Source of the DNA: Acheta domesticus
Taxonomy: Eukaryota > Arthropoda > Insecta > Orthoptera > Gryllidae
DNA: 64,000 bases
Direction: 5' to 3'
NCBI GenBank assembly: GCA_031308135.1
Contig: JAHLJT010008446.1
Span: forward strand, 164,722,006-164,786,005
A model generated the notes under the pieces. That model saw nothing but the letters and a program-made list of their open reading frames with translations. It had not been told where the DNA came from and did no database searches. A program made the position numbers and the translations under genes. Shown piece by piece: positions 1 through 10,626 of the stretch (position 1 is the first letter of the stretch; the number at the start of each line of letters is the position of its first letter).

Positions 1-183
1 TTGTTCATATGTTATTTTTTGTGAATGAAACAATGGGCGAACGACAATAGATCTCGCCGGAAATAATAAACGACACCGACATTTGACGGTTCTATTTGTC
101 AAGAATTGATTTGTGTTTTTTTCAATATTGGGATAAGGACGGATAATTTCGTGCAAAAATCCTACGCTGATGATACATTTTTT

Positions 184-215
184 ACTTTCCCGTATATACG
201 TAGTATTGGGAAAGT
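184..215. other. Terminal hairpin of family G copy G1
   Basis: ACTTTCCC pairs perfectly with GGGAAAGT over 8 bp around a 16-nt loop. The same structure ends the other copies: 60805-60858 (same stem, longer loop), 56401-56439 (ACTTTCTC with GAGAAAGT) and 44826-44861 (ACTTTTTC with GAGAAAGT, one G-T pair). Confidence 0.75.
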
Positions 216-1280
216 TATGAAATGCCGAAAATCGATTTCGAAATTTCAACGGAAATACACTGATACAAAAAAGTGGTTCTCGTCAAAACGTCCGTCCGTC
301 AGTCTGTGAACAACTGTAGCGCCGAAACCATTACACAGAAGTACGATTACCACTACAACAGTAATACGATTTCTTTCAAAATGAAGATTCCCTGGCCGAT
401 CTGGTTCCACTCGAGGCGCCGCGATTTTGAAAAACATTCTTCAAATTTGGGGGTACTTTTCATGAAGACCCCCGGAATTTTCAAAATTTTCTCAAAAACA
501 GCTATAAATTTTTCTTTAAATTTCTTGTAAGAATACAGTAAATACACTTATAAGGTGGCATAGGTCCGATTTTCACGATTATCTCTGAATATCGAAAATT
601 GCAAAAGTTTGATTTTTTCGGGCTCTTCCTACAACTACAAAATTAAAGATTTCTCCTTCAAATGAAATTTCTTCTCCATATTGGGTTCTTTCATTAAGGT
701 CAAGTGCATTGTTTTGAAAATTTTAGTAGTTTTCGCGTAATATTGTATGCAATATGTGCAATTTTAAAAAATTGCAAAACCAAGATTTTCTCAAAAACGG
801 CTCAAACTTTTTCTTTAAACTTTAGTAAGGGTAGTGCCTAATGTACTCTATGGGGTGACATAAACATCAAACTGCTGCATTCTTTTGTTTTTTTTCAAAA
901 ATTACAAAAATATAATATTGTGACTTGTCTCTCTCGTTAATATTTACATTGGCGGCGATTTGTTCACATTATTACATTTATGAGTACATATGCTTTAAAT
1001 AATGTCAATTAAAGTTTCTCGAAAACTCAACCGTTTTCTATGAAAACTAGCTCAAAATTCTGCATTTTCAGAAAAAGCCCCAAACGCCATTTTCGCATAA
1101 ATGGCTTCAAATTTTTTCTTCAAACTTTTCGAACGGTTAGTGTAAATTGCACTATTTATTATGACGAAGTTCATTTTTTTTGTTTTTTTGAAAAATTACA
1201 CAAATGGAATTTTTGTGAAAGATCTCTCACACCTTCAATATACACATTACCAGCAATTTGTAAACACTAATATATTTGTG

Positions 1281-1567
1281 GCCTCGTGGCAGCTCTTGGT
1301 CAGCGTGCTCGCTTTCCAGTACGCAGCCCCGGGTTCGATTTCCGGTCGAGTCAAGACTATGGTGTGCGTTTTCCATGCAATGCCCCAGTGTATGTTGCTG
1401 TTTGACGATGAGAAAATTCATTTCTTAGGTTGAGAAGACCGGAATACGGCGTGGGGTGTCTACGTGCTAACCACACGTACCCTCTTAACCCATGGCCGCG
1501 AGGCAGGGACGTCGCCGGTAGGCTTTGAGCCCGTTCACGGGATGTTGCGCCAAGTACATACATATTG
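1281..1567 (+). mobile_element. tRNA-derived SINE inserted in G1
   Basis: A 287-bp GC-richer block inside AT-rich repeat G1. Its head looks tRNA-like: a possible A box around 1286-1300 (GTGGCAGCTCTTGG) and a clear B box GGGTTCGATTTCC at 1331-1343, the internal RNA polymerase III promoter layout of tRNA-derived SINEs. It is flanked by an 8-bp direct repeat, TATTTGTG, at 1273-1280 and 1568-1575. The uninterrupted family copy at 59297-60858 has a single TATTTGTG at the matching place, which confirms an insertion. The 3' end carries a short ACAT/CATA run. Short frames across it are not genes. Confidence 0.8.
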
Positions 1568-1930
1568 TATTTGTGGGTTAATGTGCTTCAAATGACTTCA
1601 AATGAAGCATTTCGAAAACTCAAAAATTTTCTGTGAAAAAGAGCTTCAAATTACGCATTTTTAGTACCGCTTAAACGACATTTTTCTTAAAAACGGCTCC
1701 AAATTTTTCAAAGAAAATTGCCATTTGGGACGAGGTTTTACTGTTCTTTAATATTCTAAAATTAATATTTCCGTCCTACCATTAGGAAACCGAAAATTAA
1801 GAAATGTCAAAAAGATGTACTTTGGGCGGCGATAGATGGCAGCTGGCACAAGAAAGTGGCAATTCCGAATAGCTAGCCCAGATCCAAGGAAATAGAAAAT
1901 AATAATAAGGGAAAGTCTATGCCATTCCGT

Positions 1931-2091
1931 AGCACCAGCAGTTCTCTTTTCTGTATAGAAGGAACTTCCGACCTTGAAATAATATTAAAAAGGGAGAACC
2001 AGATATTGGTTTTTATATTTCTTTATAAATAAAAGGAACGGCGGAGATGTAATATTTGTAGAATATCAATACCATAGTGTTTAATAATAAC

Positions 2092-2144
<53 letters not shown>

Positions 2145-2248
2145 TATGAGATAGTCAATTTAAGAAATAATAACTTAATTCCTTTATTGTACAACGTTTC
2201 AGAAACGCATTCTGTTCCCATCGTCAGGTACTACAAAATAAATGCATA
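1931..2248. repeat. Spacer with (TA)n microsatellite
   Basis: Short non-coding spacer between repeat G1 and the mariner. It contains a (TA)n run at about 2092-2147. No gene is visible. Confidence 0.7.
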
Positions 2249-2487
2249 TACGAGAATTGGGGCAAAAGCCATGGCAACTATTTTTTTTCTTGAAGATTTC
2301 AGTCCGGTTGGAAAATGTGCCATATACAGACGAAAGGACAAGGTGTTAACTACATGTGTGGACAATGAATAGCACTGAAATATTGTAACACACTAATTTG
2401 TTACGGTAGTGTACAGGGCAATATTGCCTTCACGGTGCAAATGAACGACAACACAGTACACATGAAGTTGACATGACAAACCTGGGC

Positions 2488-3577
2488 CTAAAGACCCTCA
2501 AAGTAGTCCCTTGCTACTGTCACCACACAATGGCAACGATGTGGGAGGCGCTGAATACCATGAGCCTCAGCATTTGCCGCAGTTTGTAAATAGGGTCACC
2601 TGTTGGCGCACATTAGCAATGTCCTCTCGTGCTGCAAACCGCCTATCACGTAGTGGTTCCTTAATCTTGCGAATGGGATCAAAGTCACAGAGCGGAATAT
2701 CGGGAGAGTACAGTGAAGAATTGGAGGGTGCTCCAATTCTTCCTATCCCCAACGTCCAAGTAGCTGCGCTACACGCTCTGCTTTATATGGTTTTGCATTT
2801 TCATGCAGGATTATTGCACTGTCCACAGGATCCGGACGTTTCACCCGAACGCCACGTCGTACACCAGGAAGTTCCTGAAGTACTGTGCGATCGCTGTTCT
2901 ACCATCAGGAACAAATTGGCAAACAATGATACCCCTAATGTCATACGCGACGATCACCGTCAATTTGTCTGGAGAAGGATTCTGCCTCCTTCTGCCTCCT
3001 TGGTGATCCAGCATGACGCCACTTCCGCAGACTGACGTTTCAGTTCTGTTTCGTATGCCATCCCTGGCCCAAAATTCATCGATAGTGATTATTCGTGACA
3101 AGAATTGATGCCGTCCTCTTGCCAGCGTGCAACGTGATCGGAGCATATTGCATAGCGCACCCACCTTTGAACTTTCGTCAGTGCATTGGGTACCCACCGC
3201 GATGCGATTTAGTGTAGGTGCAGCTCATTACGCAATATCCTGTGGACGGTGCGTTTCTCGATGCCATTTGCCCTCTCTAACTCCAGTAGCGTCCATCGTC
3301 TCTCTTCAACCAGGAGCTGCTTGATGATGGCACGTGTCACGTCGGTCCGCACACTGACAGGTTGCTTATCACTGGTTGACACACTGGACCAACGTTGCTC
3401 ATCACTGGTTGGCACACGTCCTTGCTGAAACTTTCCTACCCACCGTGCTTCTGTACGGTATGGTAGGGCATTATTCCCAAGGGCTTCCACTAATTCACTG
3501 TGACATTCCATCGCATTTCTCCCTCGGAGAACGGTTATTTTAACGTAAGCGCGCTGCTCAACACGGATTACTTCCAT
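2488..3577 (-). pseudogene. Mariner transposase, frameshifted (DD34D type)
   Basis: Broken mariner transposase. Translation starts MEVIRVEQRAYVKI at 3577 and ends VVTVARDYFEGL then TAG at 2488-2490, matching the usual ends of this mariner type. The N-terminal helix-turn-helix part (ARWVGKFQQGR, RRWTLLELERANGIEKRTVH) lies at about 3209-3577, the first catalytic region RIITIDEFWAR near 3100, and the last catalytic region PDIPLCDFDPI near 2710. At least two frame changes separate them (around 3200 and 2830). The second catalytic motif, normally HDNARPH, reads HENAKPY at about 2800, so the catalytic Asp is Glu. Inactive. Confidence 0.88.
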
Positions 3578-3591
3578 CTCGCACAGCACTA

Positions 3592-3844
3592 TACTGCGAT
3601 TTTTGTAGGAAGAGCTCTCAAGATAACTCAAATCCCATCTTCGCGATGGAATATGTCACGGCATTTCGCGTCTTTTCTCGGTCTTGCCGGTAGAAGTCGC
3701 ATGATCGCAAGCACTGCTTCATACGGTCGCGATCGTGCGAATTCTAGCGGAACGACTGTGAATGATACGAAATGCCGTGGCATATTCCATCGCGAAGATG
3801 GAATTTGAGTTATCTTGAGAGCTCTTCCTACAAAAATCGCAGTA
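3592..3844. mobile_element. MITE with ~80-bp inverted repeats, TA target duplication
   Basis: A 253-bp near-palindrome: TACTGCGATTTTTGTAGG at the left end is repeated in inverse at the right end, and similarity continues for about 80 bp through ATGGAATATG and CACGGCATTTCG. TA flanks both sides (3590-3591 and 3845-3846). It lies 13 bp upstream of the mariner transposase ATG. A related copy is at 12763-12994. No coding potential; mobilised in trans, presumably by a Tc1/mariner-type transposase given the TA duplication. Confidence 0.88.
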
Positions 3845-3964
3845 TAACCAACTGACTGATTTCACAGTCCTCGCTGCGCTACTACCAGCTATCACAGAGC
3901 CATCTGTTGTCGTGCATACACACTATGCCTGCAGAACTTCCATACGACACACACACATTTCGCG

Positions 3965-5906
3965 TCCCCAGAACCAGAGGGTTCTATCTACACTTTTTGT
4001 CATTTTACAGGAGAGCAATTTGAAGTTTGCTCCCTCTGGTAGGCCTTCTGTACATTTTAATTAATGGAAAAAGAAGTTTTATAGAATGAACAGGCTATGG
4101 ACAAGTGTACTAAACATATCTTGTTAATAAATTATCAACATACAATTTTTTAACATAATTTTTAAAACTTTGAAAATGCAGATAGAACCTTTGTCTCCAA
4201 GCATAACAGTAAAATTCAGATCCAGAAGGTTTTACAATAGAAATGTCTGAAAATACTCTTCATCAACATCCATTTCATCCTTAACTTTATGTCCTTCACT
4301 TTCTCCTTTGATATTGTTTCTTCCCTTTTACAACATTTGCTCCCCAGTGTTTGTTTGGCATAGGTGATACAAATCCTTTTGATCTCCCAGCCTTTGATTT
4401 CTTTATCAAAATGATACAATTCCAAGGTTTGAAGGATCAGGACTGGATTTGAATTGCAATTTTAGCAAATCCGAACGATGAAATTGAAGCTGGGGCACTT
4501 GAGTGGTAGGGGAAGCGTTGGTAGTCATAATGTTTAGTGTGAGTTGAAAGTCATGAAAGTCATTTGATGACATTTGGATCACAGAATAAGGTGATTTTTG
4601 ATTGGATGCTAGAACAACTCTTAAGATGGAAACTGGTGACCAAACTTCAGATAATTTTAAGGTCTTCTCAATGTTAGAATGTATGTTATCCATCTCCTGT
4701 AAGTATAAATGCCCTGGAGTAGAACATTTCATTATTACTTGATTAACATGTTCGTTTTTGGATAAAAGAGAGGCAACAGCATAAGAAAATAATGGAGTTC
4801 CTGTTTTGAGTAACACAGTTATCATTTCACAAAATATACCCCCTAACATTATTAAAGGAAATATTAAACTTATTTGGTCATTATTTTCATTACTACATTG
4901 GCAATGTCATTCCCAGAACGACCACAGAGTACCTCATCCCACAATATACAATATCTTATTTTAAACTTTCATCTATAGAAATAGCAACTAGCATTAGCTC
5001 CAGGAAGTGCAATAACATTTTGCAAGTCAAAACATACAACAACCCTGTTCCTTTCACAAACATTTTTTCTTTCATCTCTCATAAAGATTTTATTCAACAT
5101 GTGAGAATCATATTTCATAACAAGCTCATGAGATACACAGTTCTCTTTATTTGCCATTATGTATTGTTCGCATAAGTCACGTCTGTCAGACTTAGGTAAC
5201 AAAAAAGCGATATTATATTCATCATTGAAAATTGATCAGTACATTGACATTAAAAGAGGTTTAACATTAATTTCATTACAGTATTAAAGGTAAACGTCAA
5301 ACATTCTACTGACATTCATATGACTAAGATGCTTTTGTATTAATGAGATTATAAAACATAAGCCGTACCTACCAAACTATATATTTTAGGAAACGCTACT
5401 GTAATCAATGAATGTTTATATTACATTATCTCTAGCCACAACTACCACCTCAACAACAGTGCATAAATAAAGCAAACTCCTTACCTTTTAGGAAGTCTTT
5501 TTCTTTCAGAGAAGATGTTTATTCTTCCCCACTACTGTCATCTGTTGAACTTCGACAATCATCAGATCTGTCATTTAGTTACTTATTTATAGTATCCTTA
5601 TCCATTATGATCACTTTACATACACACTCTATACCAACATCTAATACAATGTGATCATATAATTTCAACTCTTTCAACTTTGAGCTTTTTTCAACAGGTG
5701 TTGCAGATAAAACTGTCTTGGTTCTTAGGATTGCCAAATTATGCAGATAGCACTATATTTCCCTGTTTATAACTTTGAAACTAATGCGAATTTAGTTATA
5801 ACATCTTTTTTATTTGAAACATATAGGCTTTCTCTATACATCTATATAATAAAATCAAAAATGACAAAATTGCAGATAGAACCCTTTGGTTCTGATGTCA
5901 CGATTT
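3965..5906 (-). mobile_element. TIR transposon N inserted in the mariner
   Basis: Both ends carry about 40 bp of imperfect inverted repeat: CAGAACCAGAGGGTTCTATC at 3965 and, on the other strand from 5906, CAGAACCAAAGGGTTCTATC, each followed by (T)GCA/ACA and TTTTGTCATTTT. The TIR has an internal palindrome, AGAACC with GGTTCT. A third partial copy of the motif (GCAGATAGAACCTTTG) is at about 4178. The element breaks the mariner leader and carries a decayed gene on the minus strand (4216-5202). I could not fix a target duplication, so the exact ends and superfamily remain open. Confidence 0.7.
4216..5202 (-). pseudogene. Decayed transposase-like gene of element N
   Basis: Three minus-strand fragments read in order. 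5202-4969 has RDLCEQYIMANKENC and then VVVCFDLQNVIALPGANASC. 4849-4406 has KCSTPGHLYLQEMDNIHSNI, SEVWSPVSILRVV and KSPYSVIQMSSNDFHDFQ. 4425-4216 is a basic tail. I recognise this order (FDLQ-N motif, then PGHs-x-QE-D-xHS, then a SPLS and VIQM stretch) as a widespread insect protein family of unnamed transposon-encoded proteins, probably DDE-like; the D of FDLQ and of QEMDN are candidate catalytic residues. The part between 4849 and 4969 is missing or unreadable. Recognition is from memory of the family, not a search. Confidence 0.6.
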
Positions 5907-5969
5907 GTGATCTGTTCACTTTTCTACAAGAAAAAAATAGTTGCCATGACTTATGCCCCAACCCTCGTA

Positions 5970-7477
5970 TGTTTTATTGTATAATTAAATAAATATTTTT
6001 TTATAAATTTGTAGCAGATGATGATGGTGCTCATCAATATATTTGTAATTTTCTTTTTCTTGAATTCAAATATTAATTCGTTTCATAACATGTGTAATTC
6101 ATATAACATACCAGTTATGAGAATTTTGTTGTTTATCTTTTTGCTATTAGAGATTAATTAAATTAAAGGTTGCCAAGAGAAAGGTAACAAAAGAAGAATG
6201 ACAAAGAGTATGTGAGTTGCATCTAAAATATTTACTGTTATTATGTTACTCATACTAAATATAGTAAATATATTAAATATAGTAAATATATTTTTGTAAA
6301 TTGATTACTCTATCATTGAATTCATTGTATTTTTTTTTTTAATGTTTAAGTTTCTGCTACTAGTCTGGGAAACTTTCTACTCTCTTGTTCTAAAACTTTT
6401 ACTTTTTCAAAATCAATTTTACGATTTTCATTTAGCCTATGTTTCAATATTGAATTCATTTTAAGGGGCAATTCTCAAATGTTTCATTTATATATTCAAC
6501 TGTTCATGTTTTAAATTTCCTTTTTATTTGTTTAATATATGTTTTTGGACAATTTTGACTTTAATCTCATAAACAATATTATCTCTATCATATTCTGGAA
6601 TAGGATCTTTTTTATTAGTAATTATACATTGTTTATTAAATATATTGTATATTATTCTAATTTCACATTTCTTGAACATTTCTCTCTCAAATACATTAGT
6701 TATTTGCGGAATATATTGTGAAATTATTTGTTGTCTAAATGAAATTCCGATTTATTTGTCTTAATTTAATATGGTTTACTCTTTTCTTCATATATTTATT
6801 AATAAAATAGTGTGGGTACTTGTTAAGTATTAAAATATTTTTTTACAATATTCAAATTTTTTGATGAAAAAATGGTTCAGAGAGTTTTAATGATTGATCT
6901 ACTAATCCATAAAGAACTCCTATTTAAGGAAACTGAAATACCACATTGGTCCTGTAAAGTGTGGTCAAAAAAGAAGTACAAAATGTCATTCATACCATTA
7001 AATGAACCTCATCAAGGATTTATTAGCAAACTTCCTCCATGTATAACAAGAAATATAAAAAATGGGATGAATGTAATGGCAGATATAAAATAACAGGTGC
7101 TCATATCATATTTGTAACAAATTATTAGAAATATAATTTATTCAAAATTTTATTATTAATTCAAAAACTATTTTTGCCTTCAAATGTTTCAAAATTAGAA
7201 ATTCATGTATACGATTTACCAGAAATCATGATCGACAAATACTTAATCTTCACACACATGAAAAACATTACGAACTTAATTAATTACAAATTAAAATTTG
7301 TAGAATTGAAAATAATGTAAAATTATTGTGGAAAATAGATGTTTAAGAATTATTTTATTTGCCTCAACGAAAAAATTACGCAGAATGTTTTTATAGAAAC
7401 ATTGAACAAAAAAATGAAAAAACTTGATAGTTTAATATATTACTAATTACCTCAGAAGATATGTTAATCATAATGGT
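5970..7477. other. AT-rich intergenic DNA
   Basis: About 1.5 kb of very AT-rich sequence with short runs such as AAATATAGTAAATAT near 6260. A short open stretch at 6872-7093 matches nothing I recognise. No supportable gene. Confidence 0.6.
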
Positions 7478-7548
<71 letters not shown>

Positions 7549-7553
7549 CAACA
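7478..7553. repeat. (AAT)n microsatellite
   Basis: A run of AAT units changing to AAC at its right end. It gives false poly-Ile frames on both strands. Confidence 0.95.
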
Positions 7554-7787
7554 ACTCCACCTAGGGAGTACACGACCTTGGAGTTGGTGGTGGAGCTTGA
7601 GTACCCCCATGAGCCTGAGAGCTTTGTCAGTGGTAGCCTAGCTACTGGTAGGGCTTCCCTTGCTGAATAGGTTGAAGGTGAGGGGTCCGACGAAGAAGTA
7701 CTCCATTTTGAGGAGAGTGGGAAGTAAGCAGAGAGGGAAGGGTCATGAACCTTTGGACTTCCTGTTATCGGTCCATGGAGGGTTTAT
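7554..7787. other. Unassigned GC-richer block next to a Jockey fragment
   Basis: A 234-bp block of more balanced base composition between the (AAT)n run and the orphan Jockey ORF1. On the plus strand one frame is open for about 35 codons (EYTTLELVVELEYPHEPESF) before a stop. It looks like part of another mobile element, but I cannot assign it. Confidence 0.4.
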
Positions 7788-9234
7788 TCATAGTTTAGTT
7801 AGCAGTTTTGACACAAGATTCAAAAGTGCACTTATTTGTTCTGCTTGTCTTTTGAGTATAGCTTCAAATCTTTCGAAAGACTTGTATTATTGAAAATAAT
7901 TGAGTATTAGACTCCATATTTGCTGCATTGTTGTTGAGGCTATCCGTATTTTGTGAGCTACTCAGTACTTGTGCATAAGTACCATGTTGTTGTAAATTAT
8001 TTCTCGAAGTACGTCTCAGTTGTGGGAAATTTTCTTGATCTGTATTCATCTTGGTTTGTGAAGCAATGCCGTTTGAATCTTGGGAGTTTTAGACGCTTGT
8101 GGATATTTTTTATTACGTATTTTTTGGTAAATTTCACATCCTTTATAACTCGCCGTGTGCGGACCTTCACAAAGAGCACACTTTGGGGGCGTCGTCTTGC
8201 TTTTCGTGTTATCACAGGTTCTGCTATCGTGATTCTCACCGCACACTACACAGCGATAAGGATGGTTGCAGTAGTGCTTCGTGTGCTCCCAGCTGGCAGC
8301 GATGGCATTGCACAAGATCTCGCTTTACTCTTGGAGCTTCAATTACTATTTTGGTGTTATGAAGGAACTGCAGTTTATAGATATCTTTGTTATTATCTTT
8401 TGGTTCCAAATCAATACAAAATACCGGTAGGGAAGCTTTTGTCACTTGGTGTTTGCAGTTATGAATGTTCCTTACAGTATGACTGTGTTCTTCTATTTCT
8501 GCTTTCAGTTCCTCAATATCTATTGAAGGATGCATATTTTTTAAGACTATTCTAAATGCCCTTTCTTCTTTTAGCTGATAGCTATGAAACACAATGTTCT
8601 CTTTAATAAGATATTTAGTTAGTGATCGATAAGCTTCTGTTGTTGCCGGTAAGATTTTAAATTTATCTTGACCCACGAGCTTGCAGCAGAATTCTTTCTT
8701 CTTCACGGCTTTCTGTAACGTTTCTGACATCGCGTGGAAGTCATTTACTCCAGGGAGAAATATTGGCGGTGGTTTTTGCACTTTCTGAAAGTTGCTGGAT
8801 TTGTGACTTTCATCAGTTACTTTATTATTAGATTCATCGTCATTAATTAGTTCGAGACCTGAAACTGAATTGCCTGTTGGTATACTACTTACGTTTGCAC
8901 TTTGATGTTTTGATTGTTTTTGTCTTTCAAGGCTGTTTGATTTACATCTCTTGCGCTTGTTTACAACAAATTGCCATTTATGAGTATTACTGTCACTACT
9001 TGAATTACTGCTGGATGTTTGATTGAGTTCTGGATTTGTTGCATTAGTTGTGGTTGTTGATGGCGGAAACTGTTTCTGCTGCTTCAGGAGTTGTTGTAGT
9101 TGATCTAGTTGGTCCTGTTGTGACTGCAGCTGACGTTGCTGTTCTTGTAATTGTTGCTGTTGTTGTTGAATTACACTCAGTTGGTACTCGTATAAACTGT
9201 CCGTTGCCGGCGGGGTTCTATTTACTACCTCCAT
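7788..9234 (-). pseudogene. Orphan Jockey-type ORF1 (Gag with PRE_C2HC and CCHC knuckles)
   Basis: Nucleic-acid-binding ORF1 protein of a Jockey-type non-LTR retrotransposon. From the start at 9234 it has a Gln-rich coiled region (residues ~20-55, QQQQQLQEQQRQLQ), a Ser/Asn-rich linker, then PPPIFLPGVNDF and the PRE_C2HC-type region with RIVLKNMHPSIDIEEL, VFCIDLEPKDNNKDIY and VQCHRCQ. A frameshift near 8270 shifts the zinc knuckles (HYCNHPYRCVVCGENH, CALCEGPHTASYKGC) into another frame. The protein ends LVSKLLTKL with TGA at 7788-7790, overlapping an ATG at 7789-7791 that would begin ORF2; ORF2 is cut off after a few codons. Confidence 0.85.
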
Positions 9235-9716
9235 AGCTGCAGCTATGCTCTGTCCGAGGTCAGAGCATGTTATTTTATTGGCACTAATTTTTCACAGAAC
9301 ACTGCAATCATTAACAAATTTGCAATAAATATGTTCAATTTCCGTGCACTGTCTGAGGACTACACCGAAATGATCCACACGCACACCAAAAAGAATTTTT
9401 AACTAAACACTTCGTTCACTCTGAGCTCGCTAATCTTCTGCCCGTAGAGATACGAACAAGCGATACGATACACAGCAAGCAGCGGCCACGACCGTTCATC
9501 TCCGCTGCCAGACGGGAACTCATAACCAGAAATGTTCGCTCCCGTGTAATAGAAACTATTTTGCATTGAAAACCCAACTTCAAATTTGATATAAAATACC
9601 TTTCGTCAAAATTACCATACTACTCCTCTCACAACTAGGGAAGCGAGGGCTCAAGAGAACTTGGGCGTATAATATCATGTCACGTCAGAAATGTGGGAAA
9701 ATTCAATGGAAGGTTA
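9235..9716. other. Probable 5' leader of the Jockey fragment plus spacer
   Basis: Continues upstream of the ORF1 start. The GC-richer part up to about 9510 is likely the Jockey 5' untranslated leader, which in this clade carries an internal promoter; the limit is an inference. The rest shows nothing. Confidence 0.4.
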
Positions 9717-10150
9717 CCGTAAAACGGGGTGAATAGGATCAAATCCGGCGAACAACTTCAAATCCCGTAAAAGTACACAGAGTAGAAATAAAAATTGCAA
9801 ATCAGAGGGCCAGTCATCAGTTTAGCCTTTGTGGTATGCACTGAGGGCTATTTTGTGTTTCGATTGTGGTCACCCTGACTTCCAGCGTGCTGACCACGTT
9901 TGGGCGGGAAATCCCATGTTTACATAGGTGTCAAAACTTTGTTTACTGTGGACTGTGTTCTGGACTTCTGTGTTATCAAAAAGCGTGTTTCTATCGAGAA
10001 TTTTATCCTGAATTCAGCCGCTTCTCCGATTTTGGTAATTGTTAAAAAATTTCTCAATATTAATATTTTTTGTTTGAATGAACACACTTTCTAAAGAAAC
10101 GGGGTGAATGAGATCAGAGGAAAGTGGCTATAATCAGACTCGCAGATGGT
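9717..10150 (+). repeat. Repeated ACGGGGTGAAT motif, possible transposon end
   Basis: AAACGGGGTGAATAGGATCA at about 9722 and AAACGGGGTGAATGAGATCA at about 10098 are close direct copies. Motifs of this type occur at ends of DNA transposons in insects. No inverted partner was found, so the boundary of the pogo-like element is not fixed. Confidence 0.35.
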
Positions 10151-10220
10151 CGAATTATACTTCCTGTTGTGTAGAATCTGTTGGAATTGTTTGTTCGTTT
10201 AAACTTACAGGGTAGTTAAA

Positions 10221-10469
10221 ATGCCTCGAAATTATATCTCTGATCCTCGTGGGAAAGCCTACATAAAGAGGAGCAAGGATGAATTCGAGCTAGCCATTGT
10301 TGCTGGGAAGAGAGGGCGCAGCATTAGACAAACTGACACAAATTTCACACAAATAAGCGAAACGAGATTCATAGGGAAACTTCTTACTGCCTCTGAATCC
10401 CTACTAACCGTGAAGAACCGCGAAAGAGGTTTGGAAAGAAAGCAACTGTGTTTCTTTACCCAGATGTAG
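10221..10469 (+). pseudogene. pogo/Tigger-like HTH (psq-type) transposase N-terminus
   Basis: Starts MPRNYISDPRGKAYIKRSKD and continues FELAIVAGKRGRSIRQ. This resembles the N-terminal helix-turn-helix of pogo/Tigger/Jerky-type transposases, which begin MPRxYxRDP and have a psq-type fold binding the terminal repeats. Only the N-terminal ~45 residues are recognisable; the remainder is not. No matching pogo catalytic domain follows; the DDE sequence from about 10627 is of a different family, so the two may be separate elements or an odd fusion. Confidence 0.5.
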
Positions 10470-10626
10470 ACGTGAAGTAACTCCTCTCAAGTCGAGAGGA
10501 GAATAAATGTCTCCAAAATTCAAAGGGGACAACACACAGTTTTCGTTGCACTTAGAATAAGTTGTATTATTTTGCCTGTTTGCTGTGCTACTAACCTAGA
10601 ATGTTCCGTCAACATTAAAAAGTGTA

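Larger units (their letters stand above)
182..1930 (+). repeat. Family G dispersed repeat, copy G1 (full length, SINE-split)
   Basis: Non-coding AT-rich repeat without any long reading frame. It aligns end to end with the inverted copy at 59297-60858 and in part with 37640-38320, 43880-44861 and 56401-57335. It starts with a perfect 8-bp hairpin (ACTTTCCC at 184-191, GGGAAAGT at 208-215), then a block containing GTCCGTCCGTC, then long stretches with phrases such as AAAACGGCTC and CTTTAAACTTT. The far end reads GGGAAAGTCTATGCCATTCC. Without the nested SINE it is about 1.45 kb, close to the 1.56 kb of the 59297 copy. Class unknown: a non-autonomous DNA transposon or Helitron-like element is possible. 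Confidence 0.75.
2249..5969 (-). mobile_element. Mariner-family transposon (M1) with two nested insertions
   Basis: The ends are imperfect inverted repeats: TACGAGAATTGGGGCAAAAG at 2249 and, on the other strand from 5969, TACGAGGGTTGGGGCATAAG, followed on both sides by CATGGCAACTATTTTTTT and CTTG. The outer TA fits the TA target duplication of mariners. The transposase runs leftward from 3577 to 2488. Two later insertions sit upstream of it: a 253-bp MITE at 3592-3844 and a ~1.9 kb TIR transposon at 3965-5906. Removing both leaves about 1.5 kb, close to a mariner. Confidence 0.85.

Noticed and set aside
2511..3035. A 174-codon plus-strand frame
   Set aside because: Antisense shadow of the mariner transposase.
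4216..5202. A piggyBac transposase as identity of element N
   Set aside because: No TTAA flanks and no piggyBac motifs; the motif order belongs to another family.
7391..7670. Poly-Ile frames on both strands
   Set aside because: Translation of the (AAT)n microsatellite.
7953..8555. A 200-codon plus-strand frame
   Set aside because: It is the antisense of the Jockey ORF1 zinc-knuckle region.
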